Shown: piece by piece, positions 14,720-22,975 of the stretch
How positions within the stretch are numbered: position 1 is the first letter of the stretch
How the letters are laid out: each line of letters starts with the position of its first letter
DNA from: Bacteroidales bacterium
Lineage (GTDB): Bacteria; Bacteroidota; Bacteroidia; Bacteroidales; Tenuifilaceae
Direction: 5' to 3'
Assembly: GCA_020636835.1 (NCBI GenBank)
Contig: JACJXC010000005.1
Span: 452,252 to 516,251, forward strand
Length of the DNA: 64,000 bases
Position numbers and translations under genes: made by a program
The notes under the pieces: model-generated
Database searches by the model: none
Told to the model about the DNA's origin: nothing
What the model saw: the letters and a program-made list of their open reading frames with translations, nothing else

Positions 14720-15508
14720 TCACAAAGAATTTTCAGACCTGCCCAATTTTTGAATGCTCAAAGATAGTTCATTATAGATTTTTTGCAACTGGACATCTAA
14801 ATTACCAAGAATTTCGGAATGCTTGGCCATAGTATCGCTGTCGTTGCGGATGGCAGGCCCAGTTTGCACATTGCGGGGATCGGTTGCAAAAGCCTTACGA
14901 ACAGTTTCCTCCACCAAGGGTTGCAACACCTTAAAACTGATACCACTGCGATTAGATAAACGGTAGGCTAATGCCAATAAGTGGTTTGAAAAATTACAGG
15001 CAAAAACTCCGCTCAAATGCAACTGTAAACGCTTAGAGGAACTAAGCTCGCTAACATCATTGCTAAGCATATTTGCTACGCTCATCAAAAACTCCAGGGT
15101 GGAATTGGTATCGGCTTCAACAAAGATTGGCACATTTCGCAAATCGACAACCCTGGCGCGCGAGAATGTTTGAAGAGGATAAAGCACACCAACACCCAAC
15201 GCCTTAACTTCCTGCAACGCTGCAAGGGGAGTACTACCACTGGTATGCACAACAACGCCATGCAACCGACTTAAGGCATCAGCCACTTCGGGAATTGAAT
15301 TATCGGGTACAGCCAGCACATAAAGATCGGCATGAGGATTTAACTCGGCAAGCCTAGCCACCGGCTCGGCACCACATCTACTAGCCAAGCGCTCAGCGCT
15401 TTCATATGTCCGGGAGTATACCTGATACACGGCCCATCCGGCACTAGCAAATGCAGCAGCTAAAGATGTAGCAATATTACCAGCACCAATAAAAGTAACC
15501 TTTCTCAC
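14720..15508 (-). CDS. DUF2520 Rossmann-fold protein
   Basis: This 262-residue protein has an N-terminal NAD(P)-binding motif (VTFIGAGNIATSLA) and the two-domain layout of the DUF2520 family, related to pyrroline-5-carboxylate reductase and F420-dependent NADP reductases. The second domain has the LHLSGVFACNFSNHLLALA helix. It starts with GTG. It stands alone between AT-rich gaps but on the same strand as the KdsC string, a neighbourhood common in Bacteroidota. Substrate unknown. Confidence 0.85.
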   Translation of the reverse strand: MRKVTFIGAGNIATSLAAAFASAGWAVYQVYSRTYESAERLASRCGAEPVARLAELNPHADLYVLAVPDNSIPEVADALSRLHGVVVHTSGSTPLAALQEVKALGVGVLYPLQTFSRARVVDLRNVPIFVEADTNSTLEFLMSVANMLSNDVSELSSSKRLQLHLSGVFACNFSNHLLALAYRLSNRSGISFKVLQPLVEETVRKAFATDPRNVQTGPAIRNDSDTMAKHSEILGNLDVQLQKIYNELSLSIQKLGRSENSL

Positions 15509-15606
15509 GGCAAAAAATATTAAGTAAAAAACATACTAAATTGTAAAGGTAATGCATAAAACCGATAATGTAAGTATCACCCCCGCGAAAGGACAAAACG
15601 AGGAGT

Positions 15607-15641
15607 AAAAAAAAGCATCCGGAACATAAAGAACCGGATGC
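15607..15641 (-). terminator. Terminator after the 165-residue gene
   Basis: An 8-bp stem (GCATCCGG, 15615-15622, with CCGGATGC, 15634-15641) is followed on the minus strand by an eight-T run (15607-15614). It lies 34 bases past the stop of the gene at 15675. Confidence 0.8.
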
Positions 15642-15674
15642 CAAACCTAAATTTAACAACAAACCTAAACAAAC

Positions 15675-16172
15675 CTAATTCTTTGAACTGTACGAGTTGA
15701 TTAAAATGGAACACATTTCGAAATTTTCGAGCTGAACATACTGCTGAATAAAATTCTCGGGCATGTTCATATTAACCAAACTAGCCCCATTTAATTGAAT
15801 ATTAGACCCTTCTAGAGACTGTGGGGCATTACAAGATTTGGTATCATCGGTATGGGACGATTTGGCAAGGATGAAATTTTCGGTGGCTTCATCGATCCAA
15901 AACCCGCTTTGCTCCTCAATGGTAAGCAAAACAGATTCCCCCGAGTTACGCAACAACGAGCGGATTTTAAGCTGAAGAATGAGCAATTCCTTCATTTCAG
16001 ACTTTAACCGCTTGGACGAGTCCATCAGTTCCATAATACGAGCAAAATCGCGATTCGCCTCTGGAGAATGCATAATAATGCTAACCTCGTCGGAATTAGA
16101 CGCAATTATCTTAGCATCCAGAGCAATTCGCTGCCCCAAATCAATTAATAATGTATGAAACAATTCACTCAC
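15675..16172 (-). CDS. Unrecognised 165-residue protein
   Basis: I do not recognise this protein. It starts at a GTG, has no signal peptide or membrane segment, and is mostly helical in the first 100 residues (ELMDSSKRLKSEMKELLILQLKIRSLL), followed by a Ser/Asn-rich tail. An in-frame upstream ATG was not found. It is bounded by a good terminator and by a 453-base AT-rich gap, with codon use like its neighbours, so it is probably a real single-gene unit. No function is proposed. Confidence 0.6.
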   Translation of the reverse strand: MSELFHTLLIDLGQRIALDAKIIASNSDEVSIIMHSPEANRDFARIMELMDSSKRLKSEMKELLILQLKIRSLLRNSGESVLLTIEEQSGFWIDEATENFILAKSSHTDDTKSCNAPQSLEGSNIQLNGASLVNMNMPENFIQQYVQLENFEMCSILINSYSSKN

Positions 16173-16625
16173 TATTAGTTACTTTAATGAAAATAAATTT
16201 ACAAAAAAGGAGTACAAATGTCAAGTTTCTTTTGTGAAAATCAATTAATTTTCAGCTAAATAAAACTAAACAAAAATCAAAGAATGTTAAAATACAGAGA
16301 GTTAATAACAGTAAAAAGCAATAACTCGTTCCGAAAGGAATTGCACTCTAATTGTATTGAACAAATGCATAATTAAACCCAACGATCCAACGTAATTGGG
16401 TAAAATAATTCAGATTTGTACACCCGTTTAAACAGAACGGAAGTTGGGGGATATTCTGTAATTATTTGATAATTCAATACATAGTCATTAGGAGTGAAAA
16501 TAAATTTCTCTCACTAAGAACTTTGTTTATTTTTGTAGTTATTTTTTCATAGCCAAATAACTTAACGCGCTGTAGAATAAATATATACGAATAAAATATG
16601 TTTAACTAAACTTAATACTTTACTG
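16173..16625. other. AT-rich divergent gap upstream of etfB
   Basis: Apart from a possible -7 element TATTTTTG at 16528-16535 on the plus strand, without a clear -33 partner, I see no gene, repeat or stable hairpin. It must carry the promoters for etfB and for the divergent gene at 15675. Confidence 0.4.
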
Positions 16626-17375
16626 ATGAAGATTCTTGTTTGTATCAGCAACGTACCAGACACCACAACAAAAGTGAAATTTGTTGATGGCGATACTAAA
16701 TTGGATACCAATGGCATTCAATGGGTTATCAATCCATGGGACGAACTTTCGCTTACCAGAGCATTAGAACTAAAGGATGATGCCAGCACCGGTGTGAAAT
16801 CGGTTACTGTTGCTCACGTTGGATTGGCAACATCTGAACCCACAATACGGAAAGCACTTGCCATTGGAGCCGATGATGCCATTAGAGTTAACGCAGATCC
16901 AACTGACGCTTACAATGTTGCTGCTCAAATTGCTGAAGTAGTTAAAAAGGAGCAATTCGATATTATAATGTGCGGTATTGAGTCGAGCGATTTCAACAGT
17001 TCGGCAGTAGGAAGCATGGTTGCAGAATTTTTAGGGATGCCTTCGGTTTCGGCTGTTTCGAACCTCAAAATTGAGAACGGCACTGCAGTTATTACCCGCG
17101 AAATTGATGGTGGAAAAGAGATTATTTCAGTTCCTGCGCCATTCGTAGCCATTGTACAAAAAGGCATCGCCAAAGAGCCCCGAATTGCAGCTATGCGCGG
17201 TATTATGATGGCCCGTACAAAAGCTATTAAACTTTACGAACCAGTTGCTATTGACGCATTAACCGAAACGGCTAAGTTCGAAATGCCAGCTGCTAGAGCG
17301 GCCTGCAAATTTGTTGATGCTGAAAATCCAAAGCAACTAATTGAGCTGCTACAGGCAGAAACCAAATTAATTTAA
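16626..17375 (+). CDS. etfB: Electron transfer flavoprotein beta subunit
   Basis: This 249-residue subunit carries the AMP/flavin-binding half of ETF. Typical features are the N-terminal KILVCISNVPDT, NPWDELSLTRALELK, the ESSDFNSSAVGSMVAEFLGMPSV segment and the recognition loop EPRIAAMRGIMMARTK. ETF accepts electrons from acyl-CoA dehydrogenases. It is followed 27 bases later by etfA and further on by a quinone-oxidoreductase-like pair and an acyl-CoA dehydrogenase, so the downstream acceptor is probably the membrane Fe-S protein. Whether this ETF bifurcates cannot be settled by eye. Confidence 0.95.
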   Translation: MKILVCISNVPDTTTKVKFVDGDTKLDTNGIQWVINPWDELSLTRALELKDDASTGVKSVTVAHVGLATSEPTIRKALAIGADDAIRVNADPTDAYNVAAQIAEVVKKEQFDIIMCGIESSDFNSSAVGSMVAEFLGMPSVSAVSNLKIENGTAVITREIDGGKEIISVPAPFVAIVQKGIAKEPRIAAMRGIMMARTKAIKLYEPVAIDALTETAKFEMPAARAACKFVDAENPKQLIELLQAETKLI

Positions 17376-17402
17376 GTTGAACCCTATTAATTCCGAAATA
17401 AT

Positions 17403-18368
17403 ATGTCAGTACTAGTATATACCGAAAACTGGGACGGAAAATTCAAGAAATCATCATTCGAGTTGGTGTCTTACGCTAGTAAGGTAGCCGAAATGATGGG
17501 AACCAGTGCAGTGGCTGTTTCAATTGGGAATGTTGACGAAGCAGAATTAAAACTACTTGGAAATTACGGTGCGCAAAAAGTTATCAGCGTAAATCAGGAT
17601 AACCTTAAAACCCTAGATAGCCAGGCATACACAAGCGCTATTGCCAGTGTTGCAGAGAAAATTGGTGCAAAAGTTATTGTTGTAGCAAACAACAACTCGG
17701 GAAAATCTATCGCTCCTCGCCTATCGGTTCGACTAAAAGCAGCTTTAGGTGCAGGCGTTAGCAAACTTCCAATCAGCACAAGTCCTTTCACTGTTTACAA
17801 AAGAGCATTCTCGGGTGGAGCATACGCCGATGTTGTGCTAAAAACCGATGTAAAAGTTATCACTCTAGCACAAAACTCTTTCGATGTTATCGAAACTGCT
17901 AACAATGCAGTTATCGAGAAGATGGATATTAGCGTTGATGCTCCAAAAACTCAGGTTAAAGAGGTTCAAAAACAATCAGGAAAACTTTTATTAACCGACG
18001 CTGAAATCGTAGTATCGGGTGGTCGTGGTATGAAATCGGCTGACAACTGGGCTCCAATTGTAGAATTGGCTGATTTGTTGGGTGGCGCAACCGCTTGTTC
18101 TCGTCCAGTTTCTGACGAAGGATGGCGTCCTCACGATGAGCATACTGGTCAAACCGGTAAAATTATTGCTCCAAACCTTTACTTTGCAGTAGGTATTTCG
18201 GGTGCAACACAGCACATTGCTGGTGTTAGCTCATCAAAATATATTGTTGCAATCAATAACGACAAGAGCGCGCCTATTTTTGAGGTTGCTCAGTACGGTA
18301 TTGTTGGCGATGCGCAAAAGGTGCTTCCTCAACTTGTTGCAGCAGTAAAAGAAATCAAAGGAAAGTAG
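17403..18368 (+). CDS. etfA: Electron transfer flavoprotein alpha subunit
   Basis: This 321-residue alpha subunit binds FAD in its C-terminal half. The diagnostic stretch runs from GGRGMKSADNW through CSRPVSDEGWRPHDEHTGQTGK to LYFAVGISGATQHIAGV, covering about residues 205-280. It forms the heterodimer with the etfB product and carries electrons from acyl-CoA dehydrogenation. Length is standard. The next gene on the strand is a four-helix-bundle protein that seems to have inserted between etfA and the rest of the operon. Confidence 0.95.
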   Translation: MSVLVYTENWDGKFKKSSFELVSYASKVAEMMGTSAVAVSIGNVDEAELKLLGNYGAQKVISVNQDNLKTLDSQAYTSAIASVAEKIGAKVIVVANNNSGKSIAPRLSVRLKAALGAGVSKLPISTSPFTVYKRAFSGGAYADVVLKTDVKVITLAQNSFDVIETANNAVIEKMDISVDAPKTQVKEVQKQSGKLLLTDAEIVVSGGRGMKSADNWAPIVELADLLGGATACSRPVSDEGWRPHDEHTGQTGKIIAPNLYFAVGISGATQHIAGVSSSKYIVAINNDKSAPIFEVAQYGIVGDAQKVLPQLVAAVKEIKGK

Positions 18369-18377
18369 CACATTATA

Positions 18378-18388
18378 AATGTAAAATG
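18378..18388. repeat. Left arm of inverted repeat around four-helix-bundle gene
   Basis: AATGTAAAATG here is the exact reverse complement of CATTTTACATT at 18830-18840. Further imperfect pairing continues inward (AATGTGAAATT against the AATTCTTTCAC region). Confidence 0.6.
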
Positions 18389-18424
18389 TAAAACTCTAAA
18401 TTTTAAATGTGAAATTAATTTACA

Positions 18425-18796
18425 ATGGATAACAATAGGAAATACGACCTAGAGGAACGCCTAATTAAATTTGCAATTAGAATGTTAGAGGTTTCCGAAT
18501 TACTACCTAATACAAAGGCAGGGAGCCATATCGCAGGACAACTTGTTAGATGTGGAACTTCTCCTGCCTTTAATTACGGTGAGGCTCAATCGGCAGAATC
18601 GCTCAAAGATTTTGTTCACAAAATGGGAATATGCCTTAAAGAGCTAAGAGAAACAAGTATTTGCTTGAAGATTATTGTTCTTAAACCTCTTGTAAACAAT
18701 CCGGAGCAACTAAAGGGTGATTTGGCTGAGTGCGGCGAATTAATAGCAATATTTACTAAATCAATCAAAACTGCAAAATCGGATAAAAAGGAGTAA
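18425..18796 (+). CDS. Four-helix-bundle protein (23S rRNA intervening-sequence protein family)
   Basis: This 123-residue protein begins with the family's usual YDLEERLIKFAIRMLEV helix and has the SPAFNYGEAQSAESLKDFVHKMGICLKELRET core. It matches the four-helix-bundle/IVS-protein family (S23). Members occur inside bacterial 23S rRNA genes and scattered in Bacteroidota operons. Its function is unknown; a nucleic-acid role has been suggested. The gene sits within the ETF operon between an 11-base perfect inverted repeat, the configuration expected for an inserted unit. Confidence 0.88.
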   Translation: MDNNRKYDLEERLIKFAIRMLEVSELLPNTKAGSHIAGQLVRCGTSPAFNYGEAQSAESLKDFVHKMGICLKELRETSICLKIIVLKPLVNNPEQLKGDLAECGELIAIFTKSIKTAKSDKKE

Positions 18797-18829
18797 GCTA
18801 ATTCTTTCACTTTTACATTCTTATATCAG

Positions 18830-18840
18830 CATTTTACATT
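18830..18840. repeat. Right arm of inverted repeat around four-helix-bundle gene
   Basis: CATTTTACATT pairs perfectly with the left arm at 18378-18388, so the transcript of the insert could close as a long stem around the gene. Confidence 0.6.
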
Positions 18841-18869
18841 AAATCTATACAAACCAAAACAAACTAACT

Positions 18870-20186
18870 ATGACCAAACAAATTGTTTTTGCTATTGCAC
18901 TGCTATTAACATTCGCTGTTTTTAGCTATACCATAGCAAGAATTATCCGTTTCTTCTCGCTTACCAAAAAGGGATTTCCTATAAAAGACCTCGGTAAGCG
19001 ATTTATGATTATGGCCGAGGTTGCTCTTGGTCAAACAAAAATTTTCCGTAGGCCAATCCTTGGATTCCTTCACGCAGTGGTATTCTGGGGATTCTGCGTA
19101 ATCCTTTTCGGAAGTATCGAGATGGTAATCGACGGCTTATTCGGAATAGAGAAATCGCTCAGCTTCCTAGGCTGGTTTTACGATTTCCTTATGGCAACCG
19201 GCGACATCTTTGCGCTGCTTATTGCCATTGCCATTGTGGTATTCCTATTCCGCAGGGTTTTCCTTCACGTGAAGCGTTTCGAAGGAATTGAAATGAAAAA
19301 GATATCGCATATCGATGCAAATATCGCGTTAACCATAATATTGGTGCTAATGCTATCGCTACTTGGCATGAATGCAGCCTACGTAGGCCATACCATGGCA
19401 ATTGGTGACGAAATTCACGGTGCATACCCCGTTGGCAATTACCTTGCATCGATATTCGCAGGAATGTCGACAGAATCGGTACTGGTACAGTACGAAATTT
19501 ACTGGTGGACGCACATCCTCCTTATCTTTATTTTTGCCAATATCCTCCCCTACTCTAAGCACTTCCACGTGTTTATGTCGGTTCCAAACGTATTCATATC
19601 GCGCCTCGAACCGCTGGGCAAAATGAGAAACATGGACAATGTTACCCGCGAGGTAAAACTTATGATGGATCCAAACGCAGCATTTGCAGCACCCGCAACC
19701 GATGCCCCCATTGAGCGCTTTGGTGTTAAGGATGCCGAGGATGTAATATGGAATAGCTACTTTAACTCGCTATCGTGCACTGAGTGTGGACGTTGCACAG
19801 CGGTGTGCCCCGCTAACATCACCGGAAAAAAACTATCGCCCCGTAAAGTGATGATGGATCTACGTGCGCGCATGAAAGAAAAAGGGCCTCAACTCCTAAA
19901 GAATAAAGATTTTAACGATAACAAATCGCTTGTCCGCGATTACATTAGCGAGGAAGAGCTTTGGGCTTGCACCACCTGCAATGCCTGTGCAAAGGAATGT
20001 CCTATCAACATAAATCAACCATCGTTAATACTCGAAATGCGCCGTTACCTTGTAATGGAAGAGGGCTCTGCGCCAGGCGAAATTAAGGCGATGTTCAACA
20101 ATATTGAGAACAACGGAGCCCCTTGGCAGTACTCGCCCGAGGATAGGCTTTTATGGACAAAGGATTTGGAAATTAACGTACAATAG
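18870..20186 (+). CDS. Membrane cytochrome-b-like Fe-S protein, candidate ETF:quinone oxidoreductase subunit
   Basis: This 438-residue protein has about five membrane segments in residues 5-230 of the nitrate-reductase-gamma/HdrE type, with possible haem histidines H68, H215, H231 and H233. A cytoplasmic domain follows with two [4Fe-4S] motifs (C303/C306/C309/C313 and C367/C370/C373/C377, the latter CTTCNACAKEC). This equals the front part of the ETF:(methyl)menaquinone oxidoreductase (EMO, DUF224) known from syntrophic fatty-acid oxidisers. The cysteine-rich CCG part is supplied by the next gene, 62 bases on. Electron flow ETF to quinone is inferred from family and operon. Confidence 0.82.
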   Translation: MTKQIVFAIALLLTFAVFSYTIARIIRFFSLTKKGFPIKDLGKRFMIMAEVALGQTKIFRRPILGFLHAVVFWGFCVILFGSIEMVIDGLFGIEKSLSFLGWFYDFLMATGDIFALLIAIAIVVFLFRRVFLHVKRFEGIEMKKISHIDANIALTIILVLMLSLLGMNAAYVGHTMAIGDEIHGAYPVGNYLASIFAGMSTESVLVQYEIYWWTHILLIFIFANILPYSKHFHVFMSVPNVFISRLEPLGKMRNMDNVTREVKLMMDPNAAFAAPATDAPIERFGVKDAEDVIWNSYFNSLSCTECGRCTAVCPANITGKKLSPRKVMMDLRARMKEKGPQLLKNKDFNDNKSLVRDYISEEELWACTTCNACAKECPININQPSLILEMRRYLVMEEGSAPGEIKAMFNNIENNGAPWQYSPEDRLLWTKDLEINVQ

Positions 20187-20248
20187 CATGTTTTAACTGC
20201 TAACAATGCAGTTTACAAACAACTATCAATAAAAATTATCAACAAGAT

Positions 20249-21043
20249 ATGGAAACACGTAAAATAGAAATCCCTGTAATGGCCGATTTATTTGCCCGTG
20301 GCGAAAAACCTGAATACCTATTCTGGGTTGGTTGCGCTGGTGCATACGACGACCGTTACAAGAAAGTAACACGTGCTTTTGCAAAAATTCTTAGTTACCT
20401 AAACGTTAGCTACGCAGTGCTTGGAAAGGAAGAAACCTGTACTGGCGACCCCGCTCGCCGCGCAGGCAACGAAATGCTTTACCAAATGCAGGCACTCCAA
20501 AATATTGAACTATTTAAGGCTTATGAGATTACCAAAATTATCACCATTTGCCCCCACTGCTACAATATTTTGAAAAACGAATACCCCGATTTAGGCGGAA
20601 ACTACGAGGTAATCAACTACATAGAGCTGCTCGATAAATACATCAAAGAGGGTAAACTAAAGGTGAACACCGATACCTTCAAGGACTCACGCATCACCTA
20701 CCACGACCCTTGCTACTTAGGCCGTGCTAACGACATTTACGAGGAGCCCCGCAGAGTTATCAAATCGGTAAGCAATCATTTAGTCGAGATGGATCGGAAC
20801 CGAAGTTTTGCCCTATGCTGCGGCGCTGGTGGTGCTCAAATGTTCAAGGAGGCCGAGAAGGGTAATAAGGAGGTTTTCCTTGAGCGGATGGAAGATGTAC
20901 TGAAAGTAAATCCGGATATTATTGCAACCGCCTGCCCTTTTTGTATGACAATGATGACCGATGGTATCAAGTACAAGAATCAGGAGGAGAATATGAAGAA
21001 TTACGATATTGCGGAACTAATTGTAATGTCGCTTGGACTATAA
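20249..21043 (+). CDS. CCG-domain (HdrB-like) Fe-S protein
   Basis: This 264-residue soluble protein has two cysteine-rich CCG domains. The first has C29, C64, C101 and C104 (CPHC), the second C155, C190-C191 (LCCGAGG), C229 and C232 (CPFC). In heterodisulfide reductase HdrB such domains bind noncubane [4Fe-4S] clusters. Here it is the natural partner of the preceding membrane protein; the two together equal one fused EMO polypeptide. It lies 25 bases before the acyl-CoA dehydrogenase gene. A glycolate- or lactate-oxidase type Fe-S subunit is an alternative, but the ETF context argues against it. Confidence 0.85.
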   Translation: METRKIEIPVMADLFARGEKPEYLFWVGCAGAYDDRYKKVTRAFAKILSYLNVSYAVLGKEETCTGDPARRAGNEMLYQMQALQNIELFKAYEITKIITICPHCYNILKNEYPDLGGNYEVINYIELLDKYIKEGKLKVNTDTFKDSRITYHDPCYLGRANDIYEEPRRVIKSVSNHLVEMDRNRSFALCCGAGGAQMFKEAEKGNKEVFLERMEDVLKVNPDIIATACPFCMTMMTDGIKYKNQEENMKNYDIAELIVMSLGL

Positions 21044-21068
21044 CTAAACAAAATAACCTTACGAACTA

Positions 21069-22844
21069 ATGGAAAAAGTAAACCTTAAAACTGGCGAGTT
21101 CCTAGTAAAGGATGTGGATGCCAATAGCATTTTTATTCCCGAGGAATTCAATGAAGAGCAAAGAATGATTGCTCAAACCTGCAGAGATTTTCTAGAGGCT
21201 GAAGTTTACCCCAACTTGGAAAAAACCGAAAAAGGCGATAGGGCTTTAATGAAAAGCATTCTACACAAAGCGGGAGAACTGGGGATGTTGGGAATTGCTG
21301 TTCCTGAACAGTACAACGGTTTTGGGCAAGATTTTGCAACCCAAATGCTAGTTGCCGAAACAACAGGTGCAGGGTACTCATTCTCTGTTGCTTACATGTG
21401 CCACTGCGGTATTGGAACAATGCCAATTATGTACTATGGTAACGAGGAGCAACGCCAAAAATACGTTACACGCCTTGCAACTGGCGAGCTAATTGGAGCA
21501 TACTGCTTAACCGAACCGGGTGCTGGTAGCGATGCCAACTCTGGTAAAACCCAGGCTAAACTTAGCGAAGACGGTAAACATTACATCCTTAACGGACAAA
21601 AAATGTGGATTACCAACGGTGGCTTTGCCGACACACAGGTGGTATTTGCAAAAATTGATAACGATCGGATCCTAAGCGCGTTCATTGTAGAGAGCAACTG
21701 GCCTGGCATTGTAATTGGCCCCGACGAGCACAAAATGGGTATCAAGGGCTCATCAACCACTCAAATCTATTACAACGACGTAAAAGTACCCGTTGAAAAT
21801 ATGATTGGTGCCCGTGGCGAAGGTTTCCGTATTGCCCTAAGTATCCTACACATGGGCCGTATGAAACTTGGTGCTAACGTTATTGGCGCTGCAAAGCAAA
21901 CCATTACCGATGCAGTTCGTTACGCCAATGAGCGGAAGCAATTCGGAACTCAAATTGCAAACTTTGGCGCAATTAAGCATAAACTTGCCCAAATGGCAAT
22001 CAAAACATTTGCTCACGAATCGGCAATATACCGTGTAAGCAAGGATGTAGACCTAATGTTAGACCAGCTCAAATCAGAAGGTATGGACTATGGCCGTGCA
22101 TCTATCGATGCAATTAGCCACTATGCCGTAGAGGACGCCGTTCTTAAAGTTTGGGGATCGGAAATGTTGGATTACGTAGTTGACGAAGCACTTCAGATAC
22201 ATGGTGGTATGGGTTACTCTGCCGAAATGAACATTGACAAAGGCTACCGCGACTCACGTATCAATCGTATTTTTGAAGGAACCAACGAAATAAACCGCTT
22301 ACTTGTTGTTGAAAGTGCTACAAAACGTGCGCTAAAAGGCGAATACGACCTATTTGGCCCAGCCGAGGAACTATACAACAACATGGGTTCAATTACTGAT
22401 GGAGCAAAAACTGGCGAAAGCTATTTTGAAGAGAAACTTCGCTACGCGAAGAACTTCAAAAAAGCCATTATGCTTGCAATTTACAGTACCAACAAGGCAT
22501 TAGGTAAGAAGTTCATGAATGAGCAGGAGGTTGTAAACAACCTATCGAACATGATTATGGAGCTTTACATTGCAGAGTCGATGGTTTTAAGAGTACAGAA
22601 GCTTGAAGGGTTAAAAGGCGCCAACCCAATTCATCAGGATATGCTTAATGTATTCCTCTACGATGCAGCAAGCATTATCCGTAAGAATGCTAAAGATGCA
22701 ATCTACTCAAGCATTGAGGGTGATGAGGCTGATAAACTAAACAAAGCCATTATGACTTTAACCCACGTTAAAGGGGTTAACACCAAGGATGCTCGTCGCA
22801 GAATTGCCGATAAGATTATTGAGAATAACGAGTATAAGTTCTAG
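21069..22844 (+). CDS. Acyl-CoA dehydrogenase, long form
   Basis: This 591-residue flavoenzyme introduces the alpha-beta double bond into acyl-CoA and hands electrons to ETF. Motifs are YCLTEPGAGSDA and MWITNGGFAD for FAD/substrate binding, RKQFGTQIANFGAIKHKLA, and the C-terminal IHGGMGYSAEMNIDKGYRDS and IFEGTNEINR, where E403 is the likely catalytic base. About 160 residues beyond the usual 380-400 form a helical dimerisation domain as in VLCAD/ACAD9-type enzymes. Chain-length specificity is open. It ends the operon before a clear terminator. Confidence 0.94.
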   Translation: MEKVNLKTGEFLVKDVDANSIFIPEEFNEEQRMIAQTCRDFLEAEVYPNLEKTEKGDRALMKSILHKAGELGMLGIAVPEQYNGFGQDFATQMLVAETTGAGYSFSVAYMCHCGIGTMPIMYYGNEEQRQKYVTRLATGELIGAYCLTEPGAGSDANSGKTQAKLSEDGKHYILNGQKMWITNGGFADTQVVFAKIDNDRILSAFIVESNWPGIVIGPDEHKMGIKGSSTTQIYYNDVKVPVENMIGARGEGFRIALSILHMGRMKLGANVIGAAKQTITDAVRYANERKQFGTQIANFGAIKHKLAQMAIKTFAHESAIYRVSKDVDLMLDQLKSEGMDYGRASIDAISHYAVEDAVLKVWGSEMLDYVVDEALQIHGGMGYSAEMNIDKGYRDSRINRIFEGTNEINRLLVVESATKRALKGEYDLFGPAEELYNNMGSITDGAKTGESYFEEKLRYAKNFKKAIMLAIYSTNKALGKKFMNEQEVVNNLSNMIMELYIAESMVLRVQKLEGLKGANPIHQDMLNVFLYDAASIIRKNAKDAIYSSIEGDEADKLNKAIMTLTHVKGVNTKDARRRIADKIIENNEYKF

Positions 22845-22870
22845 TTTTAAACACTGAACACCCTATGAAT

Positions 22871-22906
22871 AAAGGGATGCGAGCATTATCGTATCCCTTT
22901 TATTTT
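22871..22906 (+). terminator. Terminator of the ETF/acyl-CoA dehydrogenase operon
   Basis: An 11-bp stem with one G-T pair (22871-22881 with 22890-22900, core AAAGGGAT) and an 8-base loop is followed by TATTTTAT, 26 bases past the dehydrogenase stop. Confidence 0.82.
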
Positions 22907-22975
22907 ATGGAGATGTCGAAAAAATTACAGAGATAACTATATTTGTATCGTTTAGAATACAATAGAAAAATTGGG

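Noticed and set aside
15641..15680. Repeated AAACCTAA-like words
   Set aside because: Three loose copies within 35 bases, too short and irregular for a repeat array or CRISPR.
16261..16320. GTTAATAAC near 16301 upstream of etfB
   Set aside because: It is a short palindrome with a one-base centre, not the TGTTA-N6-TAACA arrangement, and could be chance in AT-rich DNA.
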